The notes beneath the pieces were generated by a model that worked only from the letters and a program-made list of their open reading frames with translations, did not search any database and was not told the origin of the DNA. Both the position numbers and the translations under genes were made by a program. This document shows positions 31,479 to 44,900 of a stretch of 64,000 nt of DNA, piece by piece (position 1 is the first letter of the stretch; every line of letters starts with the position of its first letter). Origin of the DNA: Hybos culiciformis (lineage: Eukaryota > Arthropoda > Insecta > Diptera > Hybotidae). The stretch is from contig OZ023275.1 in NCBI GenBank assembly GCA_964007475.1, forward strand, positions 30,509,619 through 30,573,618. The letters run 5' to 3'.

Positions 31479-31986
31479 TCCATTATGATGACAACAAAAA
31501 TAATGACAACAAAGATATTTTCAGGGTTACCATTGTTCTATTTTTATTCATTTTGTTTTTTTGAATAAAAATAAGTGCAATTTTTGAAGTATGGTTTAAA
31601 TTTTTGTACTAAAATCCAACCACACTCGTTTAAAAATTTAGTAGTAGAGGTTCGAAGATCCTTTAAAAATAGTAGATTGAAACACATGTTAAGAAAATTC
31701 ATCGACTGATCGACTGGCCGCTTTTTAGAAAAAAAAAAATAGCCGCGTATTTTTTTATTGGTTCTTTTTTTTTTTTTTTGTTTGCTCAGAGGGAAAATAT
31801 AGATTAGCTCAGAAGAGAAATATAGATTTTTAGCATTATAAACTAAGCTTTGTTTGACATTGATATGATGCATGTGAGAGGTATACATTTGCAATTTTTT
31901 TTTTTTTTTGGTATTTGTCTGTTTGAAATATTGTGAGTGTGAGTGATATTATTTTTGTTTATAGTATTACGCAGTTCAAAATGAAG

Positions 31987-32055
31987 AATGTAAATACAAT
32001 ATAGAGCAATGTAAATACAATTTACATCACAGGGAAATGTAAATACAATTTACAT
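31987..32055. repeat. Three repeats of TGTAAATACAAT(TTACA)
   Basis: TGTAAATACAAT occurs at 31989, 32010 and 32038; the last two are followed by TTACA and form small palindromes. Surrounding DNA between the LINE and the MITE at 32310 is otherwise featureless. Confidence 0.6.
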
Positions 32056-32309
32056 TCCTCTATAATTGCATGTGTATTGATGCATGTAATGGAGTATTTA
32101 CCGAGCTAAATTTGCGAATGGAAATACAACTTACCGAAGCCATGCGCATTAAAATTAATTACGATTTCTGTCGATTTTTCCTTAATGAACACTTGTGTGT
32201 GGAGATTATTTAAAATTATGTATTGATAATATTTTTTATTAAACAAATACGAGAGCCTTGCACTTAGTGCAATTAAAAACTCAAAATTTTAGGATACTAG
32301 AAATGTTAC

Positions 32310-32656
32310 CAGCGGCAGACTGGCAGTCGGGCATACTGGGCAAATGCCCGGTGGGCCTACAGTTTTTTTTAATATTATATTCAAGCTTACGAAACTTATA
32401 GAATTCAAAGTAATATTTTAATAATTTAATTATCCAAGAAGGAATTTTCTAAATTAAACAATTACATATTTAAATTATTGGAGCGATTTCACAAAATTTT
32501 TTTCTTCAAATAAGTGTTTGTTTCCTTTTTAATTGCCAAACACGTACATCTATCTGTACATCTATCTGTACTGAAATTTAAAATTTGTTCTCTTCTCTCG
32601 CTATAGTCGTTCCTTTCAAAATGCCCAGGCCGAATTTTGGTGCCAGTCCGCCGCTG
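32310..32656. mobile_element. hAT MITE, 347 bp, with perfect 8-bp TSD
   Basis: Terminal inverted repeats CAGCGGCAGACTGGCA and (reverse complement of the right end) CAGCGGCGGACTGGCA differ at one position. Identical 8-bp duplications AATGTTAC flank them (32302-32309 and 32657-32664). Both the 8-bp duplication and the CAG-type end are diagnostic of hAT. There is no coding capacity, so it is non-autonomous. Confidence 0.9.
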
Positions 32657-32664
32657 AATGTTAC

Positions 32665-35600
32665 CACTAGGTTTCTATAATGTTTTAATAAAAGATAATT
32701 CTCAAGTCATCGGTAATTAGTAATATGATCATAATTTTACTAAATATGAATATAAATATATTCTTAATATTATTAATTAAATATTTAAACATTTTTATTA
32801 AAATTTAAATCATAAAAATATTTTTATTTCCATTCATTATTATATTCAACATTTTCAAAGTAAAAGAAATTTCTAGTTTTTCAGTGTATCTATTTTTAAT
32901 ACGCTTTAACAGTTTTGTTCAAAGGTCAAACATATATAGCAAAATAGGACAACATTTAATATTTGAATACACAATTGATGAAAATCTCATGAATTTGATA
33001 AAAAGTTAAATATTAGGGTTTGTTAAAATAGTTATTGAAATATTGATTTGCTTGCTTGTAATTATGTATCTTACTGGATGGTTTCGAAGATTAAAACTTA
33101 AATTATTTCTGAATGTGTACGTAAAATTTGAATAAAAGAAAATAATTTTCATTTTAATCCGGACTAAAAATCTTGGTTAAATATTTGATTAATTTTGATC
33201 AAAAAAAGAAAAAAAAAATAAAAAAAAATAAAATAAAAAAAAAGTCAAATAATGTTCATATTTATTAGATTTTTGCTTCAATTTTAAAATAATAACTACA
33301 GAACTTTGAAAATTGAAATACTTTAAAATGAAATACATGACATTTAATTGAAAAAATTTTCTTTATTTTTTTTAAGTCCGATTAAAAAAAAGATTTTTAA
33401 TCTAGACGTCGAAGATTATTTCGAATTTTCCTACAAAAACACATTCAAAAATAATTTTAGTTTTAATCTTCGAAACCATCTAGTATAAACACTAAGTAAC
33501 TAAACAATAAAGACGATTTGAATCACAAAATTGATGTAAATCAATTTATAGTAATCAAATCTAATTTTTAATCTTTAAAACATCTTTCTTTTGTTATAAT
33601 AAATAATATATTTTGGTTGACTGAGCTACCGCTGTTTTTGGGAAATAATGTCAAATTCAAAAGATTTTAAAACTAAATTAGGAAAAAAATTATACAGTCA
33701 ATTCCATTAAAGTACACAATATTAATGGATAGACAATTTAAAAATAATTTATTTTTTCGTCCAGGTAGAAAGTTAAATTTTAAAAAATTTTTTTTTATTC
33801 AAAACAATTTTCTGGGAAATAGTGATGGAGATGAAGAAAAAAAATTTTTTTGAAATAAATCATAAGTTTCATATGTGGATTTGACTTAAATATATGAAGC
33901 TATAAATTTAAATATTTATTAGGAAAAAAAAAATAAAATAAAATTTGATGTTCTATAAAGTCATAAGTATTCGTTAACAATATTGACAAAAAAAAAAATT
34001 TAAAGTTCTTAAGTCTTGAATAATAAATTTGGGAAACTTACTGATGGTATTTTTGAATATTTTTATTTATGATTTTGATACTAAAGAGATAAAGTTTTAT
34101 TTAAGTTTTTGAACATTCAGTTCAGTAGTTCAGAAAAGAGAAACTATCATAAAGAGACGAAACATTTTTAGTCGATTATGTTATTCAATGATTAATTATT
34201 AGATTTGTTCGGTATCTATAGAACCATCGACAAAGATTGGCCTTATTATTTTTAAAACCCAAAATATTCGGTTTATTTAAAAAATCTAAACTTTAATATA
34301 CAAATATTTGAATAAAACTTAAATTTTTTGGCATTCAAAACAAAATTTATTTGGGTGCAAAATAGTTGAATCAATGTTTAACCTTGATAACGTTTATAAA
34401 TATACACTTTAAGGAACCGTTAGCATAAAAAAATATATAAAAAGCTTTATTCTCTATCGTCTCATATTCAATGTAAAAAAAATACTTCGAATTTTGTAGA
34501 CAAAAATATAAAGAATATTTTAGTTCCTAAATTCTTTCACATTTAGATTATTGTAAAAAAAAAATAATAACATTTAAAATTACTTAAATATGCCAATTTA
34601 CATTTAAAAAAAATTTCTATTTCATAACGGGTCTCATAACATATGCTATGCACTATATATGAATATATCTATATGTAAAATGTATCTACAGCAGTCTAGA
34701 TTTTGTATCTTTATTTTTTTATTCAAAATTATTATTATAAAAATATAAGGCAATAAGTATAGTTATGTATGAGAATCCCCTTTTACATATATATGTAAGA
34801 CTTATTTAAGTAATTTTGTGCCAGGATATAATTATAGAAATAAGAAAAAAACAAAAATAATTATAAAATTTGTCCTTTCTGTCTCTGGTGATTTAAATAA
34901 CAAAACATAATTTTTTGCCAGTGCCGTAAGATTTTTTTTACACAATGTAATCAATGATTGTAACATTATTTTTGATCTACGCTTACCTGTGTTATTATTA
35001 GTGCATGCTTGTGTGGTTTAAGAGAATTAAACTTCAAATATATTTCAATACATGATGCATAATATATTTTAATACTTGATGCATAATTTTTTTTTCCAAT
35101 GTTCAATAATGGGGAAAGAACAAACAACAGAAAACTATCAACTTTTTTTATTTGTTTAATTCGTATCGTGATATTAAACGGATTATGAAAAGTAAATATA
35201 AAATAAACCTTTAATGTTTTATCTTAAGTTGTCAACAGCAGATTTCTCTATTATTTTAAGCGCCTGAATAAAGAGAATCATGAACTTTAAAAATTATTCT
35301 ATAGGAATGTAATCAAGTATTATTTGGCACTTTGTGGTCTTGGACATTAATTTCCAACTGATTCAGTCTAATAATAAGGTTCATTATAAAGATGGACTTA
35401 TTTTGCTCTAGTACAAAACACTTGGATTTTATTTCAGAAAACGTTCATTATAATTTACATCTATGATGGCAGCACAAAATTATATAGACTCTTTATTTTA
35501 AATTTATTTTTCAGTGAAAATAAATATTTCACTTAGCTTTTGACTTCATTGCGCTAACAGTGTATACATTTTTCTGTTCTGAACTTTATAAATTTTTATT

Positions 35601-36840
35601 AATATTAATAATGAACAATATATTAAATGAGATGGAAATATTTTGGGGGTGGTTTGACTTGACTGTAACATTAAGAAAATTTATTTTGAAAAACAAAAAA
35701 AAAAAAATAAATAAATAAATAAAAAAAAATTTTAAGGCTGAAGCACTTTATTTCAAAGGGTTAAATTTATGTCTGTTTACATGTGTTCTGGTTAATTACA
35801 GGTTGAAAATATTTTCTGCTCAAGGAAAAATAATTTAGTTAATTTTTTTTTTTTTTTTTTTTTACCATGCTTTTTTTTTTTTTTTCGGGAAACAAAATAT
35901 AACACCTTTATAATTATTTGAAGAAACAATTTTTAGGCTTTATGTTTGGTGTGTTTTAAGGAATATCATTTTCCTAAATAAATTTTAAAGTTTTATCTTT
36001 ATGTGGCAAGTGATGGTTTTAATTACACAAAATGTTAAATTAATGCAACTTTATGGTTATTTATTTTTTTTTTTTTTTGAAAAAACTATATAGTTTAATT
36101 ACATTTTATGTTTACGGTAAAGAAAATAATTTTTAATAACAATTTCTTAGAAGTAAAATTTTTCTTGTTAAAGTACTTTTTTTTAATGTTGTTTGACACT
36201 AAAACCGAAAAAAAAAAATTATTTTAAAGAAAATAAATGAAAATTTTGTTGAAATTAGTTATAAAATTAGAGCCAAATTGTTGGTTATAATATATCTTTT
36301 AAATTTTTATGTTTTTCATATTTAATGTTTTAGTTCTTGACAGCAAAATAATATAATGTGGAATTGTACATGTATAAAAGTTGATATCAAATTTTTTTTT
36401 TAAAAAGAAAAACATTTGGGTTTTAATTAATTACCAAACCACCAAAGATAAAATTAAAATAAGATCGCAGTGATATGGGTGTGCTTATGCAAACAAATGA
36501 CTTATTTTTTTTTATATAGAAATTAAATGAAAATTTCTTTTTTAACTAATAATTTTTTTTAATTTTGACATTAAAAAAAATAAATTAAAATCATAATTCA
36601 AATGAGAGAACTTTTGCAAAAAAAAAATATTTAAATAGTGAAAACTTTCAAAGCAATGAAAAATTCTATTTTTATATTTAAAATATAATAAGTTTATATT
36701 GAAATGTCATTTGCAGAATATTTAAAAATAATTTTAAATAATTAACGATTTAATTTTAGGAAAAAAAAAATTCTTATTTTAATAATCATAATAAGTCCTT
36801 TGTTTAACTAATTATTGGTAGACAATAATTTTTTTTTTTA
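32665..36840. other. Long gene-less A+T-rich stretch
   Basis: A- and T-homopolymer runs and short low-complexity tracts only. I found no supported coding frame, RNA gene or transposon end. It could be intronic or intergenic. Confidence 0.5.
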
Positions 36841-37233
36841 GTGGGAAGTCGTAAAAAAAACCGAATTGTAAAACTAATTTAAATCCGACTGTATTTGGCC
36901 CTTCAACCAAAGGAACGTGCTTCTCTTTTCCGAAGAATGAAAACCTTGTTGAAAAATGGATTAAAAGTATTCCAAGGAAAGACGAAATAAATACAAAAAA
37001 TGCTGGTGTTTGCAGTCTACATTTTGATCAAAGTTTTACATTATCTGACTTGCATATTTCTTTTGAAGGCATTTGCGAGTGCGGACAAAGCTTTATGCAG
37101 GTTTATGATAAGGTGCTATCCATTTTTAGGAATATTTAATTAAACAACTTCACAAAGCTTGTATAAATTCAAACCTTAATCAACCAAAGGAGAGGAAAAG
37201 GAAGGCTGACATTTTTGAGAAGTCAAAGAAAAC
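36841..37233 (+). pseudogene. THAP-domain fragment, probably a broken gene or transposon-derived
   Basis: An open frame without ATG (36867-37139) contains a THAP-type zinc-finger core: FSFPKNENLVEKWIKSI (the invariant W), RKDEINTKNAGVCSLHF (the C..H pair) and DQSFT. An NC just upstream could be the second zinc ligand, but the expected first cysteine is not seen, and a run of eight A at 36853-36860 breaks the upstream frame. A second exon-like piece (37130-37233, EYLIKQLHKACINSN... to KKT) is preceded by TTTTTAG and followed by GTAAG, but the implied intron of 29 bp is too short. THAP domains are DNA-binding and occur in host regulators and P-like transposases. Confidence 0.55.
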
Positions 37234-37756
37234 ACGTAAGATTTAACTCAGTCAATGAATTTAATTTAATTTATAATTATTATTATATTATTTACATTTT
37301 GAAAGAATTTAATTTTTTTTATTTGACGAATTTTACAAGATATGTTTTCCATTCATTTTTATTCTTTATCTTTAGTATGTTTTTATTTTAGACTGATTAA
37401 TGGAACAATTGTGATAAAATACAATAAAATTGAAGAAAACTAATTACTTTATTAATATTATGTTTATTTTTTTATGTAATTTTAGTTTACTTAACTTTAT
37501 TTTTCATTTTAATATTATATATTAATTAATATTTAGTTAAATAAATAATATTGAAAATCACCAAATCAAATAAATTATTTAAAAATTTAAACTTGATAGG
37601 TCTTTTTGTATCAGATGATAGTTGTCAAAAAATTTGTTGCTCCGGCTTGTAATTCAAGTCGGCTTAGGATAAATATATAGAAAATATTGCATTTAAATTC
37701 TAGTAGATGAAAACTCATACATTTTTATTTTGTCAAAAACTTTAAATTCGTTTTAC

Positions 37757-38071
37757 TCAAAAATATACTTTTTCATATAAACTGTTATTATACTGACCAG
37801 ACGATTTTATAATTTTTAAAATTAACCTCCTTGCTCTACATTGAAGCTTCTGTAGGAGGGAAAACATCATAAATGTTACACTCGAACAATAATCGGAATG
37901 TGGGTTAATCAATGTAAAACATTGATTGAATGCAGCTTGATATGAAAGTTTTGTCTTATTTATTATACAGATGCGTGCGGACGGAGATATATGGCAGCAA
38001 AACAGATTTAATTTAAAAACAATCATAAAAAAATGCAAGTATTTATTAAGTTGAAAAACTTCATTGAACAA
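37757..38071 (-). pseudogene. Non-LTR reverse transcriptase fragment (thumb region)
   Basis: 104 codons with the LINE thumb signature INPHSDYCSSVTF followed by LQKLQCRARRLILK. There is no catalytic core and no element ends, so it is an old fragment. Confidence 0.65.
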
Positions 38072-38079
38072 TTAATTTG

Positions 38080-39836
38080 AAGGCCATTTTGAAAAATATA
38101 GTATAAGTATTAATACAAAAGCTTTAAATTCTGGGTTAATTGTAAAAGTATCGATTATAAATTATATTGATAATTCCAAATAGTATTAATTTGCATCTAA
38201 AGTGACCTTAGCAAATTTAATTTCGTAAAAGTAGAATTTTTTTTTATCTTTAATAAGTTTAAAGGAAATTCTTATACCGAATCTAATCCAAAGAAAAAAA
38301 AAATTAAGCTTTAAGGATATTCCAATCCTTTTTTTCTTCATTTTAATAATTAATAAATAGACTAAAAGCACTCAGAAAGAAAAAAAGTTTGAATAAAAAT
38401 ATATACACATATTTCCATTGAGAAAAAGGCTAGCCAAATAATAAAATTAGTAAAACTTTTTATTCTATGTGGGGATTATTTTCTATCCCCTTATAATTTT
38501 AATTTCATTTTTTTTTCCCATTCGAATCAAATAAAATAATTTCCCATTAAGATTACAAACAATATTTATTTACTTTTTATCTTTTTATTTATTTTTTTTT
38601 GTCTAAAAATTGGAATATCTTTTTAATTCAATTAACAAACTTTATCATTATAATATATCCATTAAATTTCTTAAAATGCACAATATTCTTGTTCTGAAAA
38701 CCTTATAATATAGTAGAAAGTTTGTGTGTAGAAGAAGAAAAAGAAAAAAACCAAAAACAAATTGTTTTATTTACAAAATCACATCTATAATTTTTGCTAT
38801 GATACGGATGGGGGTTTGAAAAGATAATAAAACATTATTAGATTTAGGCTTAATGCATACATATCAAATTTCCTGAATAAAGCACGATACTTTGTAAACG
38901 AATAAGTAAACGAATAACATTATACGTCTTACAGATAGGAAAAATAAGAGTAAGTATTTTAAATGAGACATTAATTGTTTAGTTCTTTTGCGAAATATTT
39001 TAGTAAACTTTTTGTTTCGACTATTTGAACAATAATAAATAAAAACTGCATCTAATAGTTCAGATCCTTTTTCATCACAAAAATATAAAATAATTATTCA
39101 TTACAATAATTATGTTAAGAAAATTGAATTAACAGAATTTATGTAATTTCCATGACTTTATCTGTGAAAATATGACTGACTTTAAATGCTAAAATCAGAA
39201 AATAAAATATAATAAAATTCTTTAATTTAATAGTTTTATAGTGATAAAACCTCATAAGCCCCTAAAGACATGAATTTGATTATATTTTCATAATAAATTT
39301 ATTTTTGAATTTTCTTCACATATAACATTGTCATCATAACGAAAATCATTGTATGGTTGGTATGTAGAAAATGTGAAACTTTTACTTTTACCAGTTTTGA
39401 ATTTTATTTTTTTATTTTTTTGAAACTAAGAAAATTGTTGTGTTAAAAATGTTTTTATTTTTTTATTTATTATTAAATTAAATAAATTATTTTTAATAAT
39501 AAAATAACGAAAGAAAACAAAAGAAAAACAGAATATTAAAGTATCATAATTTTATTTGTGTTACGTCTTATGTGGACTTTTTTTTCAAAATTATTTTTAA
39601 CCAAAAGAAAAAGTTTATTCTTAACAAATTTTAAGCATACATTCATTATATTAAAATTAAATGTGTGTGTATTTAAATTTTTAAGTCGTAAATTTTGAAG
39701 AAAATATTAAAATAAAATTTTATAGTTTCTCTTCGTTATGCACAAAGCATAAAGTTTTGGATGAGTGAATTTAAAATATATTTTGATTTAAAAATTAAGT
39801 GTATGTATGTACATATGTATTGCATAATTTTGTATA
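38080..39836. other. Gene-less A+T-rich stretch
   Basis: Nothing beyond low-complexity A/T sequence; the 61-codon frame at 38186-38371 has biased composition and no recognisable motif. Confidence 0.5.
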
Positions 39837-40228
39837 TCGTCGGTCGGCGACGCAAACATCGTAAGTATGTTTTTGAAAATTTTACAGGAGACACAAGAAA
39901 CTGTAGGTATTCTTATTATTATAATTAGCACAAAATTGCTTAAGATTGGCCAATTTCGAAGCGATATGAATTGAATAAAATCTGTAGCTTCTTACGAAGA
40001 TTACTATTTACTACATTATCCAAGTTTTAAAAAAGTACAAGGCTTGGCCAGAAAAGCTCCCCACCTAAATTTTCGAGTTTTTTTTATCGACAAAAGAAGT
40101 GCGTAAAAAATATTTAGAGAGTTTTTATGAATGTAAATCGACGCAGATCAACAAAAAGGATAGGAAAATGTAAAAAAACAAGTTTTGTAAAAAATAAGAC
40201 TTACGAGATTTGCGTCGCCGACCGACGA
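39837..40228. mobile_element. MITE with G+C-rich terminal inverted repeats, 392 bp
   Basis: TCGTCGGTCGGCGACGCAAA at the left end is the exact reverse complement of TTTGCGTCGCCGACCGACGA at the right end, and similarity continues inward (CGTAAGTA / CTTACGAG). It is flanked by TA on both sides, compatible with a Tc1/mariner-type target duplication. No transposase. Confidence 0.8.
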
Positions 40229-40234
40229 TATATG

Positions 40235-41540
40235 TTTATAGAGAAGAAAATATAGAAATTAAATATGAATTGTCTTGATGAGAAATTAATTTTATATATT
40301 TTTGCTATAATATATACCGAGAATTTAAAATGTTTAGAAAAATAAAATTATTATTATAACTATATAAGAAAACTTTAACTTTTTTATATAAAGTTAATTT
40401 GCGGTGAAACCTCGGTTATCATGATTTACAGAAGAAATTTCAAAAATTAGTTGTTAAGGAAATGTGCACTCATTATTTTTGAATTTTGAATTTTTTTTAA
40501 TAATATAATTAAAAATGAAAATAAATCATAAAAACATAAATAATTTTTTTTTTTTTTTTATGTTTATTTTTAATATTTAAACTTTGGAAAGAATAGGATG
40601 ATGACCTATAACCACAACCAATGTTTTTTTTCATGGATAGCTCATTAGTTGTATATCTTATTGCTCGTTCAGAATATTTTTAGAATATGGTTATGTCATT
40701 TTCATACAAAAAAATTTCGCTTAATGTCAACATGGATAAAGCATGAATATTTATCGATCGTGTCGCGCCCTAAATAGCGTATATATATCGTTTTTCGAAA
40801 ATCTAGTCAATAATAACAGTTGTAAACAAATCAAAAATGAAAAAAAAAAAAAATTAAATTTTAACACAAATATTTTAATCGAAATCTAGAGATAAAAAAT
40901 AGTTTGTTATAACAAAAAAAAAAAAAAAGTACTTATTGTTTTTGCTGGTGCTATCAAACAATTATCTTTGAAAATTAAATTTATAAATAAACAAAAAAAC
41001 AATATGTATATAAAATGAAAAATAAAAAAAAACTTACATATACATATATATATAATGTAATTTGATTTTTGCAATTAATTCCAATTATTTTGCATTGAAA
41101 TCAATTCAAATGATTTGTTTTTCCAACAAAAAAAAAAAAAAATCAAATCCTAAAAAGCCAATAAAACCAATAACTTTTTTCTCCCGGTTTTTTTTTTTTT
41201 TTTTTAATTTTTGGTTCTGAATAGAAATTGATAACAAATTAAATTTCAAAAATGAAATTTATCTCTATTTTCTTTCATTCATTTTGGAAACAAAATTGAA
41301 ATTTGGTTAACATGAATAATTGTAGGTTTTTTTTTTTTGTTGCATTTATAAAAAGCATATTTAAAATATAAAAGAAATTGACAGCTAAGCTTTTGTGAAT
41401 ATATAGAAAGCTAGACATTATAGAATTTAATTTTCAAATATTGAATAATTCTTAAATTCCAGCTCTTTGAGATATTCATACTAAAGTTTGAAAATACTAA
41501 TTTCGAAGTTCTTAGAAATCTTCAATTTTTTTTTTTTTTA
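40235..41540. other. Gene-less A+T-rich stretch
   Basis: Contains poly-A/T tracts and a short (TA)n run near 41041-41056. I see no gene. Confidence 0.5.
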
Positions 41541-41614
41541 TTAAAGTTACCAAATCACTAGGTGGGATACCTTTTATGCTTAAAGAAGCATGGATTTGAT
41601 AATGGAAAGGAAGT

Positions 41615-41929
41615 TTAGACTGGATTTAAAAGTGGGATAGTTAGTAGGTAATCATGTACACTTTTCTTAAAGCGGCACAAGTCGTAAGTCAAACGTGCGC
41701 CAGCTGTCGGGAACAATTTTAATGTGAGAGCATTCCACATTCTCGAGGTGCGAACTGAAAACGAATCTCCAAAGCTCGTTCTCTCACATTTGGGAATTTT
41801 GACGAAATATGGATGTGACGTTGAAGCGATACGAGTTTGGCGTGAAAATACTTGAAGTGGAGGAAGTAGGGCCTTTACTTCCAGGGAACACGTATCCGTT
41901 CCAACAAGGTATATATATTTTGAATTCAT
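41615..41929 (-). pseudogene. Non-LTR retrotransposon ORF2 C-terminal tail
   Basis: The last about 85 codons resemble the tail of LINE reverse transcriptases: TSFGDSFSVRTSRMWNAL, then FPTAG and CRFKKSVHDYLL before the stop. The frame lacks catalytic motifs, and the 5' part is missing. Confidence 0.65.
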
Positions 41930-44900
41930 ATTTTAGTATTCTTAATCGATTCTGTTATTTCTTAAATTCTTTTGCTTGCAAAAAATGTTCTTTATTCTTT
42001 ATACATATAGTTAACTAATAAAATAAAATTGTTTATTAGTCGTCGATAATAATTAACATAAATAAAAACAGATTCACATTAAAATTTTTCTTTGATATAA
42101 ATATAGATTCCTCAATATTCGATAAGTGGTGTGTCTGCATCTATGTAAATTTCTACTAAGAAAAAAATAAACAAAAATATCATGTAGATGAAGCTCAACA
42201 TCATTGTAATTCTACAGTTTTTCATGGTTTTTAAACCAAGTAAATAAAACAGTCTGTTTGTTTTTGTTTTAATTTCTTTAATGGAATTTATGGAAGCAAA
42301 AAAAAAATATTCAGTGCTATAATTTTAATATGTTTATAAAATACATCATTTACTGTCGACAGAAATTAAATTCAATCAGAGACTACATTGGAAATTCGAT
42401 AAAAAAATAAAAATGAAATTAATTCGTGCAATTTTAAAATTGAACTGTATTATTTTCTTATATATTTTTTTTGCTCTCTGACACATTAGCCCATAATAAA
42501 AAATAAAACATGAACTAAAAAAAAATAGTATAAATTTTTAATGGGAAAACAATACAAGCCAAAGAACATAGCCACATAAAAATGAAACAAAAATACTATG
42601 TTTTGTGTATATAGTGAATGATGGTCAGTACAAGGTATGGTGATAAAGATTTAAAATTTTCCAAAAATCAATTGCAAAACAGAATGATGTTGCGGTATAT
42701 TACAGTAGAGTTGTTAATTAAATAAATTAAATGGTTGGTGCCCAATGTACCTACATTATTTTATCGAAAACTGTTAAATCAAAAGTTAAATCAAACTTTG
42801 GGGGTGTCAATACGTTCGCTCATAAAAACTATACCGAACGAATTATTTTCAATTTGCTTTTTTCTTATACATACCACATAAATTGTGTTAAATGAAAGAC
42901 ATAATTTTTAATTTTATTTTAAATAGAATTTCAATTGCATAACCCTGTACAAAAATCATTCGAAAATTTCAATTAATCTGTTTTTTGGCAACAACGAAAT
43001 TAAATAATTATTTATGTTTTTTTGTTGTTTGTAAATAAAATGATTTCCGAATTTCACCATATTAAAGGATATTGCACCAAACAGAGTATCCTTTAATTTA
43101 ATATGAAATTGTTAAACTTATTCATTGAAGTTTCTAGTTGAATGAATGATAGACATTTTAATTAATTGCTTGTCCGAAAAAAAGTTTTTTTTGCAATACG
43201 CATTTTATTTACGTGAAACATTTTTAATTTTATTTTCTTTAAGGTCTCAATGTTAAAAAAAAATATTCAAGAATCACTAAATTTTTGATTTTTGAAAATT
43301 TTGATAAATTAAGTATATTAATAATTTTTGTATAATATAATTGCTTCTAAAAGAAAGGTCCAAGGCCCAACAATTGGACTTAGCGTTATGGTGTGATCCT
43401 ATTTTTCTTGTATGTATTAGAAATATAATTAAAATTTCTTCCAAATTAAAGACTGAAGGTATAACAGACTTAGGTCTTTTAGAAAATTTATTATTAAATA
43501 AATATTTTATATTGAATTAAATAAAAAAAAAAATATATTTTTGCAGAGTTATAAGGGTATAAATTTAATAAAAAAAAATTATTTGAAGACACATAGGGTC
43601 ACATAAAATCAATGAAGTTATTTTTCTACGAAGAAAAAGAACTAGGTACTTGAAAGAATGATTTATATCATAACCAAACAAAAACCATACTGAAATATGT
43701 ACTAAATTTTTTTCTTCAAGAATAATAGATTTATTAACCCATAAATACTACCTTTATAACGTTTTATCAAAATCATAAATAATAATTTGGTTTCCGGTTA
43801 TTTCCCCTTTTGAAAGCATTTTCTTTTAGCTATTCAAATTTATTATTCTTTCTTAAGGCTAACATAAGAATTATGTTGGTTGATAAGTTAAGTGCTATCT
43901 AAAAATTGGCTGAAATAAATAATTAGGAAATATTTATATAATAAATTTTAATAATAAAAAAAAAAAATAAGGAAAATTGTGGAATAATCGTTATTTTTAT
44001 AATTTTCCCGCTTAGATAATTAAGAAAAGGTATTACAAAAAAAATTTAAAAATAAAAATTCATTAAAAAGTAGAAAATAATTTTTAATTAAAACCAGATT
44101 TACAGAAACAGAATAAATAAAATAAAACATTTGCGATAAATAATTTTAGCAAAAGAAAATCTCGATCTCCTCGACCTCTGCGGCCAATGTTTCTGTAGTG
44201 AAGGCGACGTGATGATATAAATCTAGGTGTTGTAAACTTAAATTAAAAATTAGTCAAACTTTTAGAACTGAAGAAATTAATAATTAAACTTTAATTAATA
44301 TTGGAATAACTTAAATGACTGAATACGACTGAATACCTCTATTTATACTTAAGGCATAAGTTAAAAAGAAAATTTTAAATAATAATTATCAATTTATAAA
44401 AAAAATTATAAATAAATTTAATTCCCTTTATTGATCTTTGATTATAAATAAATTTAATTCCCTTTATTGATCTTTGTGGTGACGATTTTTTAAAAAAAAC
44501 TTAAAGTTCAAATACAGATTTCTTTATGAATTTTCTTCAAAATAAAAAAAAAACATAATAATTTTAAATTATAGTATTAGTCGATGACATAAGTCCGTAT
44601 ATTTTGAATAAATACTTTGATGTCTGTGTATGTATACGAATTTATGAATAATTTTTCAAATATGAAAAATGAATATAGAAAATTTCTTAATGTAATTGAA
44701 AAAGGAAATAGTTCTGATGTTATTCATAACCGGATATGCCTAACAGCACCAAAACTGTTATTATTTTTGTTTAATTTCTACATTTGGATTTTTAATTGGT
44801 AGCAAGCACGTAATCAGCTAAATCAGTGTGTATTGCATAAATATGCTATGAATAAAATTGTATGTAGGTATGTGAGCAAATAATAATAATAAAAATAAAA

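Larger units (their letters stand above)
27100..31500 (-). mobile_element. Non-LTR (Jockey-like) retrotransposon, near full length, rearranged
   Basis: On the minus strand it reads, 5' to 3': ORF1 (31478-30483), an overlapping endonuclease ORF (30535-29114), reverse transcriptase (to 27178) and an A+T-rich 3' UTR to about 27040-27130. The order ORF1-EN-RT without RNase H fits the Jockey superfamily. The element is inactive because of a frame change at the endonuclease/RT junction and a 410-bp tandem duplication (28469-28878 and 28879-29288). I could not define its exact ends or a target duplication. Confidence 0.85.

Noticed and set aside
31544..31894. 116-codon minus-strand frame beyond the 5' end of the LINE
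   Set aside because: It depends on poly-A/T tracts (KKKKK, FFF) and shows no recognisable motif.
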